Assembly: GCA_024398995.1 (NCBI GenBank)
Contig: JAKSIE010000006.1
Span: forward strand, 1 to 64,000
Source: Fibrobacter sp.
GTDB lineage: Bacteria > Fibrobacterota > Fibrobacteria > Fibrobacterales > Fibrobacteraceae
Length of the DNA: 64,000 nucleotides
Direction: 5' to 3'
This document shows positions 8,666 to 17,641 of the stretch, one piece after another. Below the pieces are notes generated by a model that did not search any database, was not told the origin of the DNA, and saw only the letters and a program-made list of their open reading frames with translations. How positions within the stretch are numbered: position 1 is the first letter of the stretch; the number at the start of each line of letters is the position of its first letter. The translations under genes were made by a program, and so were the position numbers.

Positions 8666-11119
8666 TTATATTGCAAAGCCCATGCGCCTGCCTTCGTGAT
8701 CGTCCTTGCAAGCAACTTCATTTTGAAGTTCCTTGACGATTCGTTGGTCGGTAACGTCCTTTTCGTTCAGGAATCGGAGCTGCCCGTAGACAGCATTGAA
8801 ATCGCCGGGAGCGAGATTGCGGATTTTGCACGCCGCCTCCGGACATTCAATCTTCGGGAAGAACAAGTTCCACACCTGGGGAATGGCTTCGGGCTTCAGG
8901 TAGCCGAACTTCACCTTCAAAGCAAAGCGGCGGCGGGATGCCTGGTCCAGATTGTCGTTGAAATTGGTGGCGGCAATAAAAATACCGTTGAAGTTTTCCA
9001 TTTGGGTAAGAATTTCATTCACCTGGGAAACTTCCCAGCCACGGCTGGCTCCGCGACGGTCGCGAATCAAACTGTCGGCTTCGTCCAGGAACAGGATTGC
9101 CTCTTGCTCTTCTGCTTCCTGGAACATCTGGCGGATGTTCTTTTCGCTTTCGCCAACGTACTTGTCCAGCAAATCGCTGCAGCGCTTGATGATGAGCTTA
9201 CGACCAAGTTCGCGGGCGATGTGACGGGCAAATTCGGTCTTGCCAGTACCAGGCGCTCCATAAAGCAGAATGTTCAAGGAGTCCGGACGGTCCCCCTCCT
9301 CAAAGGTCTGCCACTTGGCGTCGTAATTGCGAATGACTTTATTCAAGTGGACCATATCCACGTCGGTATTCAAAATGTCGATGGAGTACTTTGGTGCATG
9401 ACTTTCGGTATCGCGCTTGTTGAACTCCAGTTCCAAGCCAAGAAGCTCCGCCTGGGCCTTGGTCATCCTCTGCACCACGTCTTTAGGGTCCAATTTGGAT
9501 CCTGCTTTTTTCAAGGCCTTGGCAGTGCGAATAGCCTGGGTAATACCGCCTGCAGTGACGGGAATTTCGCCAGACAACTTTTCAATAGTTGCTTCGTCCA
9601 AAAGGTTTCCGGCCTTTTGGGTCTTGATGATGGATTTCCAGATGTTGATACGTCGGGAACTGTCAAGACGGTCGAACTTCACAGAGAAATCAAAACGTCT
9701 CAAGGAACTTGCTTCGATGTATTCTGTATTGTTGGAAATCCAAATGATGGGTGTTTCCAGCTTTTCAAGGAAGGTGTTGAGCGTTCCCTTTTCGCAGCTG
9801 TTCAGGATGTAGTCGGCTTCGTCGACAAGGATAATCACATCCTCCTTTCGGAAGGTGTAGCTAGCCAGGAGAATTCCGCTCATTTTTTCGCGGACCATGT
9901 TGCTGAAGGGATTGTCCTTATTGTCGCCGGTGTTATCCAGGTTAGTAAGGATAAGTTTTTTGTTAAGCTTTTGAGCAATGGCCTTGGAAAGTTCGGTCTT
10001 GCCGGTTCCTTCGACACCATAAAGGAAAATGTTCAGGGGCGTACCCTTTTTGTGGTGGGTAAGCATTTCCACAAGAAGATCCGTATCCGGGTTATTGCCT
10101 TGCAGCTGTTCGTAGGAGATGGCGGATCCCTTGTAAGTCTGGAAATTGCTTTCGCTGTAGTTGGCTCCGGATCGTCCGCTAAGATAATGAACAACTTTAG
10201 TAAGAAGGTTTAACTCATCGTCGATGAGCATCATACGGCGAAGGGTTGCGTTAGGGTCAAGGATTGCATCTATGTCGTTTTGGGATACCCCGCAGATCAT
10301 CTGGAAAAGGGCCGCGTTGTTGGCGGGTTTTTGATGGTTCAATCGCAAGAAGTCTACCAGGTCATCGCACTGCTTTTCGTAAAAGAAAATCCAGGAAAAA
10401 ATCAGAAATTCCAGTTCCACATCTGTGAGCTGGTAAATCTTTTGGATGGATTTGATACGCTGGAGATAAGGATCCTTGTTGGCGGATGCCTCGGAAATAA
10501 GCCTGATAGCTTCGTTGATGAACTGCTGTTGAAGGGTGCTGCAGACCAGCTTATCATAGATGGTTTCGCGGTCAAGATGCTGATGTACGGTACTTACCAC
10601 CTGGTCCATGTGGCCGGATTCGGTGGCGCACTGAAGATCGATGCAGGCGCTCTTTCGGTTATGATATTCCGTAGAAGCCAAATCCTCCAGTTCGTCCTTG
10701 GGGGCGTCTTGATGAGACCTGCTGTTGCGCGGCTTGACTTTGCGTCCGTCGATGAGGTCAAGAAAGTCAAAATCGTCAAATTCGCTGAAATCGGCCTTGT
10801 CGGCGCAACGGGAACTCGCAACATTGTGTTGTCTGCTGTTGGCGACGTCAATCGCGTTTCTCCCGCGCTTTTTTATCTGGATGATTTCGCGGGAGTTTTC
10901 CTCTTTGAGTACAGTTTGAACAGCGTCAATGATTGTCGTGACGGAGTCAAAGGGGAGAATTTTGATGAATTCAGAAGGGCAGGGGTAGTTATTGTTGTTT
11001 CTAAGAAAGCGAATCCAGTATTCGTAGGCCTTAAGTTCGGGAAATTTGGGCTTGGAAACGCAAGCCTTTTTTCTTTTGTTCAACTGGTCAATGATATTCT
11101 TGTAGTAGTTCTTGCTCAC
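8666..11119 (-). CDS. AAA+ ATPase with two AAA domains
   Basis: 817 residues from GTG 11119, chosen because GGAGAG lies about five bases upstream; an unsupported TTG at 11173 would add 18 residues. The N-terminal third has no recognised domain. AAA domain 1 has Walker A GVEGTGKT near 368-375, Walker B VIILVDEAD and an arginine-finger-like SLRRFDF. AAA domain 2 has Walker A GAPGTGKT near 621-628, Walker B ILFLDEAD and SRRRFAL. Both look competent. The arrangement resembles classical remodelling ATPases, but I cannot name a substrate. It is divergent from batA; Bat proteins usually pair with MoxR AAA+ ATPases, and no moxR is present here. Confidence 0.88.
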   Translation of the reverse strand: MSKNYYKNIIDQLNKRKKACVSKPKFPELKAYEYWIRFLRNNNNYPCPSEFIKILPFDSVTTIIDAVQTVLKEENSREIIQIKKRGRNAIDVANSRQHNVASSRCADKADFSEFDDFDFLDLIDGRKVKPRNSRSHQDAPKDELEDLASTEYHNRKSACIDLQCATESGHMDQVVSTVHQHLDRETIYDKLVCSTLQQQFINEAIRLISEASANKDPYLQRIKSIQKIYQLTDVELEFLIFSWIFFYEKQCDDLVDFLRLNHQKPANNAALFQMICGVSQNDIDAILDPNATLRRMMLIDDELNLLTKVVHYLSGRSGANYSESNFQTYKGSAISYEQLQGNNPDTDLLVEMLTHHKKGTPLNIFLYGVEGTGKTELSKAIAQKLNKKLILTNLDNTGDNKDNPFSNMVREKMSGILLASYTFRKEDVIILVDEADYILNSCEKGTLNTFLEKLETPIIWISNNTEYIEASSLRRFDFSVKFDRLDSSRRINIWKSIIKTQKAGNLLDEATIEKLSGEIPVTAGGITQAIRTAKALKKAGSKLDPKDVVQRMTKAQAELLGLELEFNKRDTESHAPKYSIDILNTDVDMVHLNKVIRNYDAKWQTFEEGDRPDSLNILLYGAPGTGKTEFARHIARELGRKLIIKRCSDLLDKYVGESEKNIRQMFQEAEEQEAILFLDEADSLIRDRRGASRGWEVSQVNEILTQMENFNGIFIAATNFNDNLDQASRRRFALKVKFGYLKPEAIPQVWNLFFPKIECPEAACKIRNLAPGDFNAVYGQLRFLNEKDVTDQRIVKELQNEVACKDDHEGRRMGFAI

Positions 11120-11289
11120 GGGCTCTCTCCAAAAATCCTTCTGTATATCGCTTCCGTTGTTCAGTTCTGTCAATTTTTTTTTGAGAAAACCTTAGATTGG
11201 TCTTTTTTTGCGGTTTTTCGTAAATTTTGCCCAGTTCATAAATTGTATATTCTTATTGTTTCTGTCGAATTACCGTTTTTGGAGTATTC

Positions 11290-12393
11290 ATGGATATTGG
11301 ATCGTTGCATTTTCAGAACCCGGAGGCTTTTTGGCTCCTGCTTTTGGTTCCCGTTCTGATTGCCTCATACATATACAGGAATCGTCGTCGTAAGAGTACT
11401 ATTAAGTTCCCCGCCCTGGCCATTGCCAAAAAGGCTGCCCCCAGCAGTAGGGTTCGTTTTCGTCATATTGTTCCGGCACTCCGCCTAGCCGCTCTGTGCT
11501 GCTTCGTGGTTGCCTTGGCGCGCCCCCAGAACGCTATGGAAGTGGAATACACTTCTACCGATGGCGTCGATATTATGTTGGCCTTGGATATTTCTGGTTC
11601 CATGGGAACCCTGGATATGTTGACTCGTGCCGAACAGGCTAAGCTTGGCGTGATGAATGCCGAACGTATGCTCAAGTCGGGCAACTACTGGAAGTATAGC
11701 CGCCTGGGTTACGCCCAGGAAGTCATTGCTGAATTCATTCAGAAACGTCATAGCGACCGTATCGGTCTTTCTGCCTTTGGTTCCCGCTCCATGACCCAGT
11801 GTCCTTTGACCTTGGATTACGGTTCTCTCCTTGAGATTCTTAAGGCGTCCGGCGATTTGGCCCGCGATTCCGTTTACGCCTCCCAGACGGCAATCGGTGA
11901 TGGCTTGATGAACGCTTTGGCCCGTTTGCAAAAGTCCGAGGCAAAGTCCAAGGTGGTGGTCCTTTTGACCGACGGTCGCGACAATGCAAGCCTTGTTCCT
12001 CCTATGCGTGCCGCCGAAGTGGCCCAGTCCCTGGGGGTTAAGGTTTACACCATCGGCGTGGGCAAAAAGAAGGGTAAGATTCTTTCTTTTCAGCAGAATC
12101 CCTGGACCGGAGAAATCTCCTGGGGCGAACGTGAAATCACTCCCGAAGAAGGCATCGACGAAAATGTGCTGAATGCCATTGCCCTTAAGACCGGTGGCCG
12201 TTTCTACCGCGCCGAAAACAAGGAAGAATTGGAACGTATCTACTCTCAGATTGATGAACTCGAAAAGACCGAAATCGAGACCATTGCCTATGCCCGCTAT
12301 GCCGAGAAATTCTATCCCTGGCTGCTAGCTGGTGCCCTCCTGATTTTGCTTGAACTGTTGCTTGCCAACACCCGCTTCGTGAGGATTCCGTAA
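11290..12393 (+). CDS. batA: BatA-like VWA-domain membrane protein
   Basis: 367 residues. An N-terminal membrane anchor (about 13-30, then 60-78) precedes a von Willebrand factor A domain with a complete MIDAS site, DISGS (Asp100, Ser102, Ser104), a later TxxG Thr region and LLTDGRDN. A C-terminal helix is at about 344-362. This is the BatA arrangement of the Bacteroides aerotolerance proteins. The VWA domain carries an insertion of about 35 residues right after MIDAS (LTRAEQAKLGVMNAERMLKSG). GGAG lies upstream of the ATG. The stop overlaps the next gene (TAATG). Confidence 0.88.
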   Translation: MDIGSLHFQNPEAFWLLLLVPVLIASYIYRNRRRKSTIKFPALAIAKKAAPSSRVRFRHIVPALRLAALCCFVVALARPQNAMEVEYTSTDGVDIMLALDISGSMGTLDMLTRAEQAKLGVMNAERMLKSGNYWKYSRLGYAQEVIAEFIQKRHSDRIGLSAFGSRSMTQCPLTLDYGSLLEILKASGDLARDSVYASQTAIGDGLMNALARLQKSEAKSKVVVLLTDGRDNASLVPPMRAAEVAQSLGVKVYTIGVGKKKGKILSFQQNPWTGEISWGEREITPEEGIDENVLNAIALKTGGRFYRAENKEELERIYSQIDELEKTEIETIAYARYAEKFYPWLLAGALLILLELLLANTRFVRIP

Positions 12394-13421
12394 TGCGCTT
12401 TGCTGAACCGACTTTCTTGTGGGGCCTTCTTTCCCTTCCGCTTTTTGCATTGCTGTTCCTGTATGCGTACCGCCGTCGTAAAAAGTTGGCTGCCCGATTT
12501 GTTTCCCTTTCCATGTTGCCTAAGCTGTCCACCTCCGTGTCTCCCTGGCGTCGACTGGCAAAGGTTTTGATTCTCCTTTTGTCCATTGCATTCTTGTTCG
12601 TTGCCTTGGCACGCCCCCAGTGGGGCCGCAAGATGGAACATATTGAGCGTAAGGGCTTGGACCTGGTGCTTTTGCAGGATATTTCCCTTTCTATGCTTGC
12701 CGAGGATATTAAGCCGAACCGTTTAACTCGTAGCCGTCACGAAATTTCCGCCTTCCTGGAATCCCTTTCTGGTGACCGTGTGGGCCTGGTGGCTTTCTCC
12801 GGCGAAGCTCAGGTCATGGTGCCTCTGACTTTGGATTACGGTACGGTGCAGATGATGCTTCGCGAACTTACTCCGGGTTGGCTCATGCCCGGCACGAACC
12901 TTGAAAATGCCATCCGTAAGGGCATGGCACTGTACCAGAATTCTGGAAGTGGCGGCCAGTATGCTGTAATGATCCTTATGAGTGATGGTGAAGAACTGGA
13001 AGCCGCTGCGGTCAATGCCGCCAAGGAGGCTGCAGCCCTTGGCATTCGTATTTACACCATCGGTATCGGTTCCCGCGAAGGCGTGCCTATTCCGGTTCCC
13101 TCCAAGAACGGAAGTGTCGCTTACAAGAAGGACGCTCAGGGTAATATTGTGACTACCCGCCTTGAGGACGGAACCCTGCAGGAGATTGCCAGCGTAACCG
13201 GAGGTTTGTACTTCTATGCTAGCCCAGGTGAATTCCAGCTCCAGAAGGTGCTGAACGAAATCGCCACCCTTGAAAAGAAGGAACAAGCCAGCGACCGAAT
13301 GGAAAATTACCAGGATCGCTACCAGATCTTCCTAGGATTGGCAGCTTTCCTCTTCTTGTTGGAGGCATTAATCTCCGAAAGAGGCCGTCGCCGCAAGCAA
13401 GTTGCCGGACGATTTAATTAA
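12393..13421 (+). CDS. batB: BatB-like VWA-domain membrane protein
   Basis: 342 residues. Two N-terminal helices (about 8-26 and 55-73) flank a short cytoplasmic loop, then a VWA domain with MIDAS DISLS (Asp96, Ser98, Ser100), followed by the BatB-typical PNRLTRSRHEIS, and a helix near the C-terminus (IFLGLAAFLFLLEALI). It overlaps batA by one base, so the two are translated together. BatA and BatB are thought to form a periplasm-facing complex in envelope stress or aerotolerance; the true function is unresolved. The partners batD and batE lie more than 40 kb away in this window. Confidence 0.88.
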   Translation: MRFAEPTFLWGLLSLPLFALLFLYAYRRRKKLAARFVSLSMLPKLSTSVSPWRRLAKVLILLLSIAFLFVALARPQWGRKMEHIERKGLDLVLLQDISLSMLAEDIKPNRLTRSRHEISAFLESLSGDRVGLVAFSGEAQVMVPLTLDYGTVQMMLRELTPGWLMPGTNLENAIRKGMALYQNSGSGGQYAVMILMSDGEELEAAAVNAAKEAAALGIRIYTIGIGSREGVPIPVPSKNGSVAYKKDAQGNIVTTRLEDGTLQEIASVTGGLYFYASPGEFQLQKVLNEIATLEKKEQASDRMENYQDRYQIFLGLAAFLFLLEALISERGRRRKQVAGRFN

Positions 13422-13598
13422 AATTTTGCTACAATTTTTCTAGGTGTGACAAAATTGGGCTTTTTCTACCCGAAAATGACCGATTTTGGGGATGAGTTAG
13501 GTTCTTGTTCAACCTTTTTTACACAAAATTGGCGAAATTCGTCCAAATTTTAAAGTAAATTATGGTTGGAAGTGTTTTTTTTCTAAAACGGAGACCTT

Positions 13599-14282
13599 AT
13601 GCTCGACCTATTAGCGGTACAGTCTGGTACTGCCAACGCATCCTTTATCACTTTGGCCTACACTCTTATTTTGGCCTTCATCCTTTCTTCCGTCATTGCA
13701 TGGACGTACGAAAAGACTTTCTTGGGTCTTTCTTACTCTAGAAACTTTGTTCAGGGCATCGTGCTCAGCTCTGTTGTGGCTGCCATGGTGATGTCTGCAA
13801 TCGGCGATAACGTGGGCCGCGGCCTTGGTATGATGGGCGCACTTTCTGTGGTCCGTTTCCGTACAAGCTTTAAGGACCCCCGCGATATCATGTTCATCTT
13901 CGCCTCTCTGGGCGCCGGTATCGGTTGCGGTGTTTATGCCTGGGGCGCAGCCCTCGGTGGTACCATTGCGTTCTGCCTGGTTGCCTTCTTGATTTCTCGT
14001 ACCGGTCTCGGAACCAAGCACTTCTTCGATGGTATGCTTCGTTTTGCTTTGAACAACGAACCTGAAACTCGTCAGAAGATCGAGGATGTCCTTCGAAAAA
14101 GTCTAAAAACGTATATCCTAATTACGATGCGAGAGGTGGATGGTGGCGCCCGTGTGGATTGCGCTTACCAGGTCCGTCTCCGTGCCACCAAGCCTGCAGC
14201 AGAAATCCTTAAGGAACTGTCTCAGATCGAAGGCATTTCTGATATTTCCTTTATGATGCAAGACGCCACCACCGAAATGTAA
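13599..14282 (+). CDS. DUF4956 membrane protein
   Basis: 227 residues. Four hydrophobic helices (about 15-38, 50-70, 100-120, 122-140) carry the DUF4956 signature: GLGMMGALSVVRFRTSFKDP after the second helix, then FASLGAGIGCGVYAWG. A cytoplasmic C-terminal domain of about 75 residues resembles an ACT-like fold (ILITMREVDGG... ISDISFMMQD). GGAG precedes the ATG. DUF4956 genes often lie next to VTC-domain polyphosphate polymerase genes, as here. It is the first gene of a five-gene run to 19252. Biochemical role unknown. Confidence 0.88.
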   Translation: MLDLLAVQSGTANASFITLAYTLILAFILSSVIAWTYEKTFLGLSYSRNFVQGIVLSSVVAAMVMSAIGDNVGRGLGMMGALSVVRFRTSFKDPRDIMFIFASLGAGIGCGVYAWGAALGGTIAFCLVAFLISRTGLGTKHFFDGMLRFALNNEPETRQKIEDVLRKSLKTYILITMREVDGGARVDCAYQVRLRATKPAAEILKELSQIEGISDISFMMQDATTEM

Positions 14283-14294
14283 AGGGAGTTTAAA

Positions 14295-15359
14295 ATGAAC
14301 AAGTTAGAAGAAGCTCTCGATACTTTTTGGAATAAGAACAAGACAAATCCCGGTGTAGCTCACGCTTATAAGCATAAGCTTATCTATGCCTGGTGCCTTA
14401 GCATTGTCATTGTTATTGTTCTTGGAATTGTTTTTGCCGGTAAGGCAACAATGTTCCAGGGCATTGCCGAAGCGGCCGAAACCACAATTAGCCTTCCGAG
14501 CCCTACGGAAGTGGTTAAGGTCCACGTGATGCCGGGTCAGTCCATTCATGCTGGCGATACCATTGTGGAACTGAATCGTCCGGATTTGATCCTTCGTCTT
14601 ACTGAACTTACTCGCGAACTTGATGCAAGTGAAGGCCGTAGCAGCTTGTCCAATGCTGAAATTGATCAGAAGGTCGCCGAAGTTAAGGCTGACTTGGCTT
14701 CCCGTAGCCTTGCTCTCAAGTCTGAAATCCGCAACTTGGAAACTGAATACCAGAAGAACAAGGAAATTGCTGCAAAGCTCAAGAGCCTTAAGAACTCTGA
14801 TTCCAAGAGCGATGGCAACGATGCCATGGCAATGCGTATCAGGAGCCTGAAGAACGAACTCGCTGTTCTCCAGTCCAATGCTAACGAACAGATCAAGCTC
14901 CTCAAGAGCAGCGGCCGCCTGCAGAAGAGCGCTGGCAAGACCGAAGTTGAAAACCTCAAGAAGGAACTTGCCGAACTTCAGAAGCAGCAGGAAGAACTGG
15001 TCCAGATTGCTAAGGAAGACTGGGTTGTGGGTTCCGTCAATGCTCGTGACGGCGAAAAGCTCTCTAGCTTTGCCCCCATTGTCACCTTGACCCACAAGTC
15101 TCCCACCTTGGTCCGTGGCTACATTCACGAACGCATGTACCAGCGCATGGATGTGGGCGAAACCGTTAAGGTCCGTACCCTGGGTGGAAGCGGCAAGGCT
15201 ATTAAGGGCAAGGTTGTTGGCCTTTCTAGCCGTATCGTGGAATTCCCCACTCGTATGTGGAAAATGCCCGAAATGCCTATTCACGGTCGTGAAGTTATTA
15301 TCCAGATCCCCGAAGAAAATCCGTTCTTGCTGGGCGAAATGGTGACTATCTCTGAATAG
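14295..15359 (+). CDS. HlyD-like periplasmic adaptor (membrane fusion) protein
   Basis: 354 residues. One N-terminal membrane helix (about 29-50) is followed by a lipoyl-like half (TEVVKVHVMPGQSIHAGDTI, near 76-95), a long coiled coil (about 105-240, Lys/Glu/Leu/Gln-rich), and a C-terminal beta-barrel region. This is the membrane-fusion-protein architecture that bridges an inner membrane exporter and an outer membrane channel. AGGGAG is six bases before the ATG. The gap to the DUF4956 gene is 12 bp. The usual partner ABC or MFS exporter is not encoded alongside, so its inner-membrane partner may be the DUF4956 protein. Confidence 0.85.
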   Translation: MNKLEEALDTFWNKNKTNPGVAHAYKHKLIYAWCLSIVIVIVLGIVFAGKATMFQGIAEAAETTISLPSPTEVVKVHVMPGQSIHAGDTIVELNRPDLILRLTELTRELDASEGRSSLSNAEIDQKVAEVKADLASRSLALKSEIRNLETEYQKNKEIAAKLKSLKNSDSKSDGNDAMAMRIRSLKNELAVLQSNANEQIKLLKSSGRLQKSAGKTEVENLKKELAELQKQQEELVQIAKEDWVVGSVNARDGEKLSSFAPIVTLTHKSPTLVRGYIHERMYQRMDVGETVKVRTLGGSGKAIKGKVVGLSSRIVEFPTRMWKMPEMPIHGREVIIQIPEENPFLLGEMVTISE

Positions 15360-15392
15360 TTTGATTGAAATAAGAATTTTTAGGAAGTGTTT

Positions 15393-16781
15393 ATGAAAAA
15401 GTTTGGATTGGCAACCCTGGCGCTGTCTGCAGCCGCTTTTGCTGGCCCTCTTACATGGGAACAGCTAATCCAGTCCGTTGATAACGATCCCCGTTATCAG
15501 GCCGCTCAGCAGCGTGCTGAAATGACTTCTACTGGCCGTAATACCAAGCTTTGGGATAAGTTGGAATTGCGCTACAAGCTGGATGGTTTCAGCTTTGCTA
15601 ACCACGATTTCGAACTTCGAATTACTCCCAAGGCTTTTGGAGAAGGCTCTGCAGACAAGGCCCATTGGGATGCTCAGGTTGCATACCAAAAGGCTCACTT
15701 GGTTGCTGACCGAGCTGTTCTTCTCTACGATCGTTATGACAAGGCCATACATTACATCAATCGCCGTCGTATTGCAAACCTGAATAAGGAATTGTATCAG
15801 GTCAATGCAGACCGTATTGAAGTCCTTCATTTGAAATCTGGTTCTACCACGTTCAATCCTCAGGACTTGATTACTTCCCTTGAAAAGGAAGCGACTCTTC
15901 GTGCCGACATCATGACCGATAGCACCTCTATCCTGAATGCCGAAGCAAAGCTCAGGCTTTGGGTCCCTGATTTTGATGGCGTGGAACTTGATACGACATG
16001 GCTTCCGTCCATGGAAGAAATTGCTTCTCAGTTGGAAAATGGCCTGGAAGTCTCCGCTTCTTTTCCGGCCTTGGCTATGGCCGAAGGCAAGATGAAGGCC
16101 GAGAAGGCAAAGGTCCAGCAGGATGTGTCTAAGGATCGAGACTACATCTCCCATATTGGTATTGGTTATTCCTTGAAGATTGAATCCTTGATGGAAAAGT
16201 ACAAGGACCTGGACTACGCAGATGTGGTCGGCACTGGGGACTATACAAATTTGGAATCCGAATGGCGTAAGAAGACTGGTTGTACCGCTAACGACATTAC
16301 ATTGTGCAGTGGTATGACTTCTAAGTTCCTTGTTCCTGATCTGGATAACCGCAAAACTTCCGACAAGTTCTTTGCAAACTTGGCCTTCCGTCTTCCGTTC
16401 TTTGATAGCAATAAGGATTCTCGCCTCAAGCAGCAGGTTGCAGAACTGGATGCCGAAGGCGACTATATGAAGGAATTCCGCGACGTGACTCAGAAGGTCA
16501 CCAAGCTGGTGGACGAAGTGAACTCTCTTATTGCACAGTGGAAAGTGCTGAAGGAGTTCTCCGAAAAAGTGAATGCAGGTTCGATCTTTGAACAGTTCGC
16601 AAAGAACGCTGGTTCCGATCCGCTGCTTCTCCTTCGCGCTCGTGAAAGTGCCTTGGAAAGCGACCTGAAGGCTATCAAGCTGGAAAACGATATTTACAGC
16701 GGCTACTTGGCTTTGCTTGAATACGCCGGTGTTCTTGGCGCCGAAGGTGTGCAGAATCATCTGCAGAAGGGCTTGAAGTAA
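15393..16781 (+). CDS. TolC-like outer membrane channel protein
   Basis: 462 residues from ATG 15393 (TAGGAAG upstream); GTG 15387 is an in-frame alternative. A Sec signal peptide ends near AAAFAG (residue 18). Long helical stretches with an outer-membrane-efflux-like pattern follow, including PALAMAEGKMKAEKAKVQQD and a C-terminal helix LESDLKAIKLENDIYSGYLALL. Similarity to TolC is distant, but helix spacing and the neighbouring HlyD gene support an outer membrane efflux channel. It would be the third layer of the 13599-19252 envelope system. Confidence 0.75.
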   Translation: MKKFGLATLALSAAAFAGPLTWEQLIQSVDNDPRYQAAQQRAEMTSTGRNTKLWDKLELRYKLDGFSFANHDFELRITPKAFGEGSADKAHWDAQVAYQKAHLVADRAVLLYDRYDKAIHYINRRRIANLNKELYQVNADRIEVLHLKSGSTTFNPQDLITSLEKEATLRADIMTDSTSILNAEAKLRLWVPDFDGVELDTTWLPSMEEIASQLENGLEVSASFPALAMAEGKMKAEKAKVQQDVSKDRDYISHIGIGYSLKIESLMEKYKDLDYADVVGTGDYTNLESEWRKKTGCTANDITLCSGMTSKFLVPDLDNRKTSDKFFANLAFRLPFFDSNKDSRLKQQVAELDAEGDYMKEFRDVTQKVTKLVDEVNSLIAQWKVLKEFSEKVNAGSIFEQFAKNAGSDPLLLLRARESALESDLKAIKLENDIYSGYLALLEYAGVLGAEGVQNHLQKGLK

Positions 16782-16782
16782 T

Positions 16783-17613
16783 ATGGCCGAAGCCCGCGGT
16801 TTTAGTCTTCTCGAACGATTCGAGCTTAAGTACCACATTCCCGTGGAATGGGCCGACAAGATTGGCGCCTTCATTGCTCCCTATTGCGAAGAAGACTATT
16901 ATTCCAAAATTACTCCCGGTGGATTTTACTGGATCACCAACTTGTACTTGGATTCGCCCTCTTGGACATTCCTTGGTTGGAAAAAGAAGCAGTTGTTGGA
17001 CCGTTTCAACATGCGCATTCGCACCTATGGAGAACATCCCGCTCAGGATGGAACCTTCCATTTCGAAGTGAAGCGCAAGATCAAGAGCATTTGCTACAAG
17101 AGCCGTGCAACGATTAAGGGTATCAATCCGGGCGAAGTGTGGCACATGAAGCCGGAAGAGTGGCCCTGTAAGGGCGAAAAGGACCGTAAGTACCTGAAGG
17201 ACTTTTTGTACAAGACTTCCTTGCACAATGCCCATCCCCGTTTGCTGACGCAGTACAAGCGTCGCGCCTGGTTTGGTCTTCGCGAAGAGTATTCCCGCGT
17301 GACTATTGATACGGGTATGCGTTTCCGTGAAGAAAACGGTTTTGACTATACGGTGGACCCCCACTATATGCAGACTACCGGTATTCCAAGGTTTTTCTTG
17401 CCCGGCTGCGATGCAGTGCTGGAACTGAAGTGCCCCTGCTCTCAAGTGCCCTACTGGATGATCGACTTGATCCGGTTCCTGAATATCAAGCAGGGTGGAT
17501 TCTCCAAGTTTGGTAATGCGGCTGCAGAATGGCAGCGACTTTATGAAAATCCTCGACGTTTCAAGACCCCTTATTGGACAAAGCTTGGAACAACCCTGGA
17601 AGAAAATTTGTAA
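16783..17613 (+). CDS. VTC-domain polyphosphate polymerase-like protein
   Basis: 276 residues, cytoplasmic, one base after the TolC-like gene. The VTC tunnel-fold motifs are all visible: ERFELKYHI near 11-19, YLDSP near 46-50, NMRIRTYGE near 66-74, FHFEVKRKI near 84-92, LLTQYKRRAW near 155-164, RVTIDTGMRFR near 171-181 and VLELKCP near 209-215. In yeast Vtc4 this fold makes polyphosphate from ATP on basic residues lining the tunnel; bacterial homologues are largely uncharacterised. The acidic and basic residues expected for catalysis are present. Substrate and product remain inference. Confidence 0.88.
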   Translation: MAEARGFSLLERFELKYHIPVEWADKIGAFIAPYCEEDYYSKITPGGFYWITNLYLDSPSWTFLGWKKKQLLDRFNMRIRTYGEHPAQDGTFHFEVKRKIKSICYKSRATIKGINPGEVWHMKPEEWPCKGEKDRKYLKDFLYKTSLHNAHPRLLTQYKRRAWFGLREEYSRVTIDTGMRFREENGFDYTVDPHYMQTTGIPRFFLPGCDAVLELKCPCSQVPYWMIDLIRFLNIKQGGFSKFGNAAAEWQRLYENPRRFKTPYWTKLGTTLEENL

Positions 17614-17641
17614 TATAGAGTATCACTCTAAGGAATTTTTT

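Noticed and set aside
8696-10213. A 505-codon plus-strand frame opposite the AAA+ gene
   Set aside because: It is in antisense phase with the two AAA domains; no domain and no promoter seen.
13422-13598. Possible small gene or RNA before the DUF4956 gene
   Set aside because: The 177-bp region is AT-rich with no start-plus-RBS frame and no strong hairpin.
17495-17641. Longer N-terminus for the lamin-tail lipoprotein
   Set aside because: It would overlap the VTC gene and place the lipoprotein signal 50 residues inside; ATG 17642 gives a normal signal peptide.
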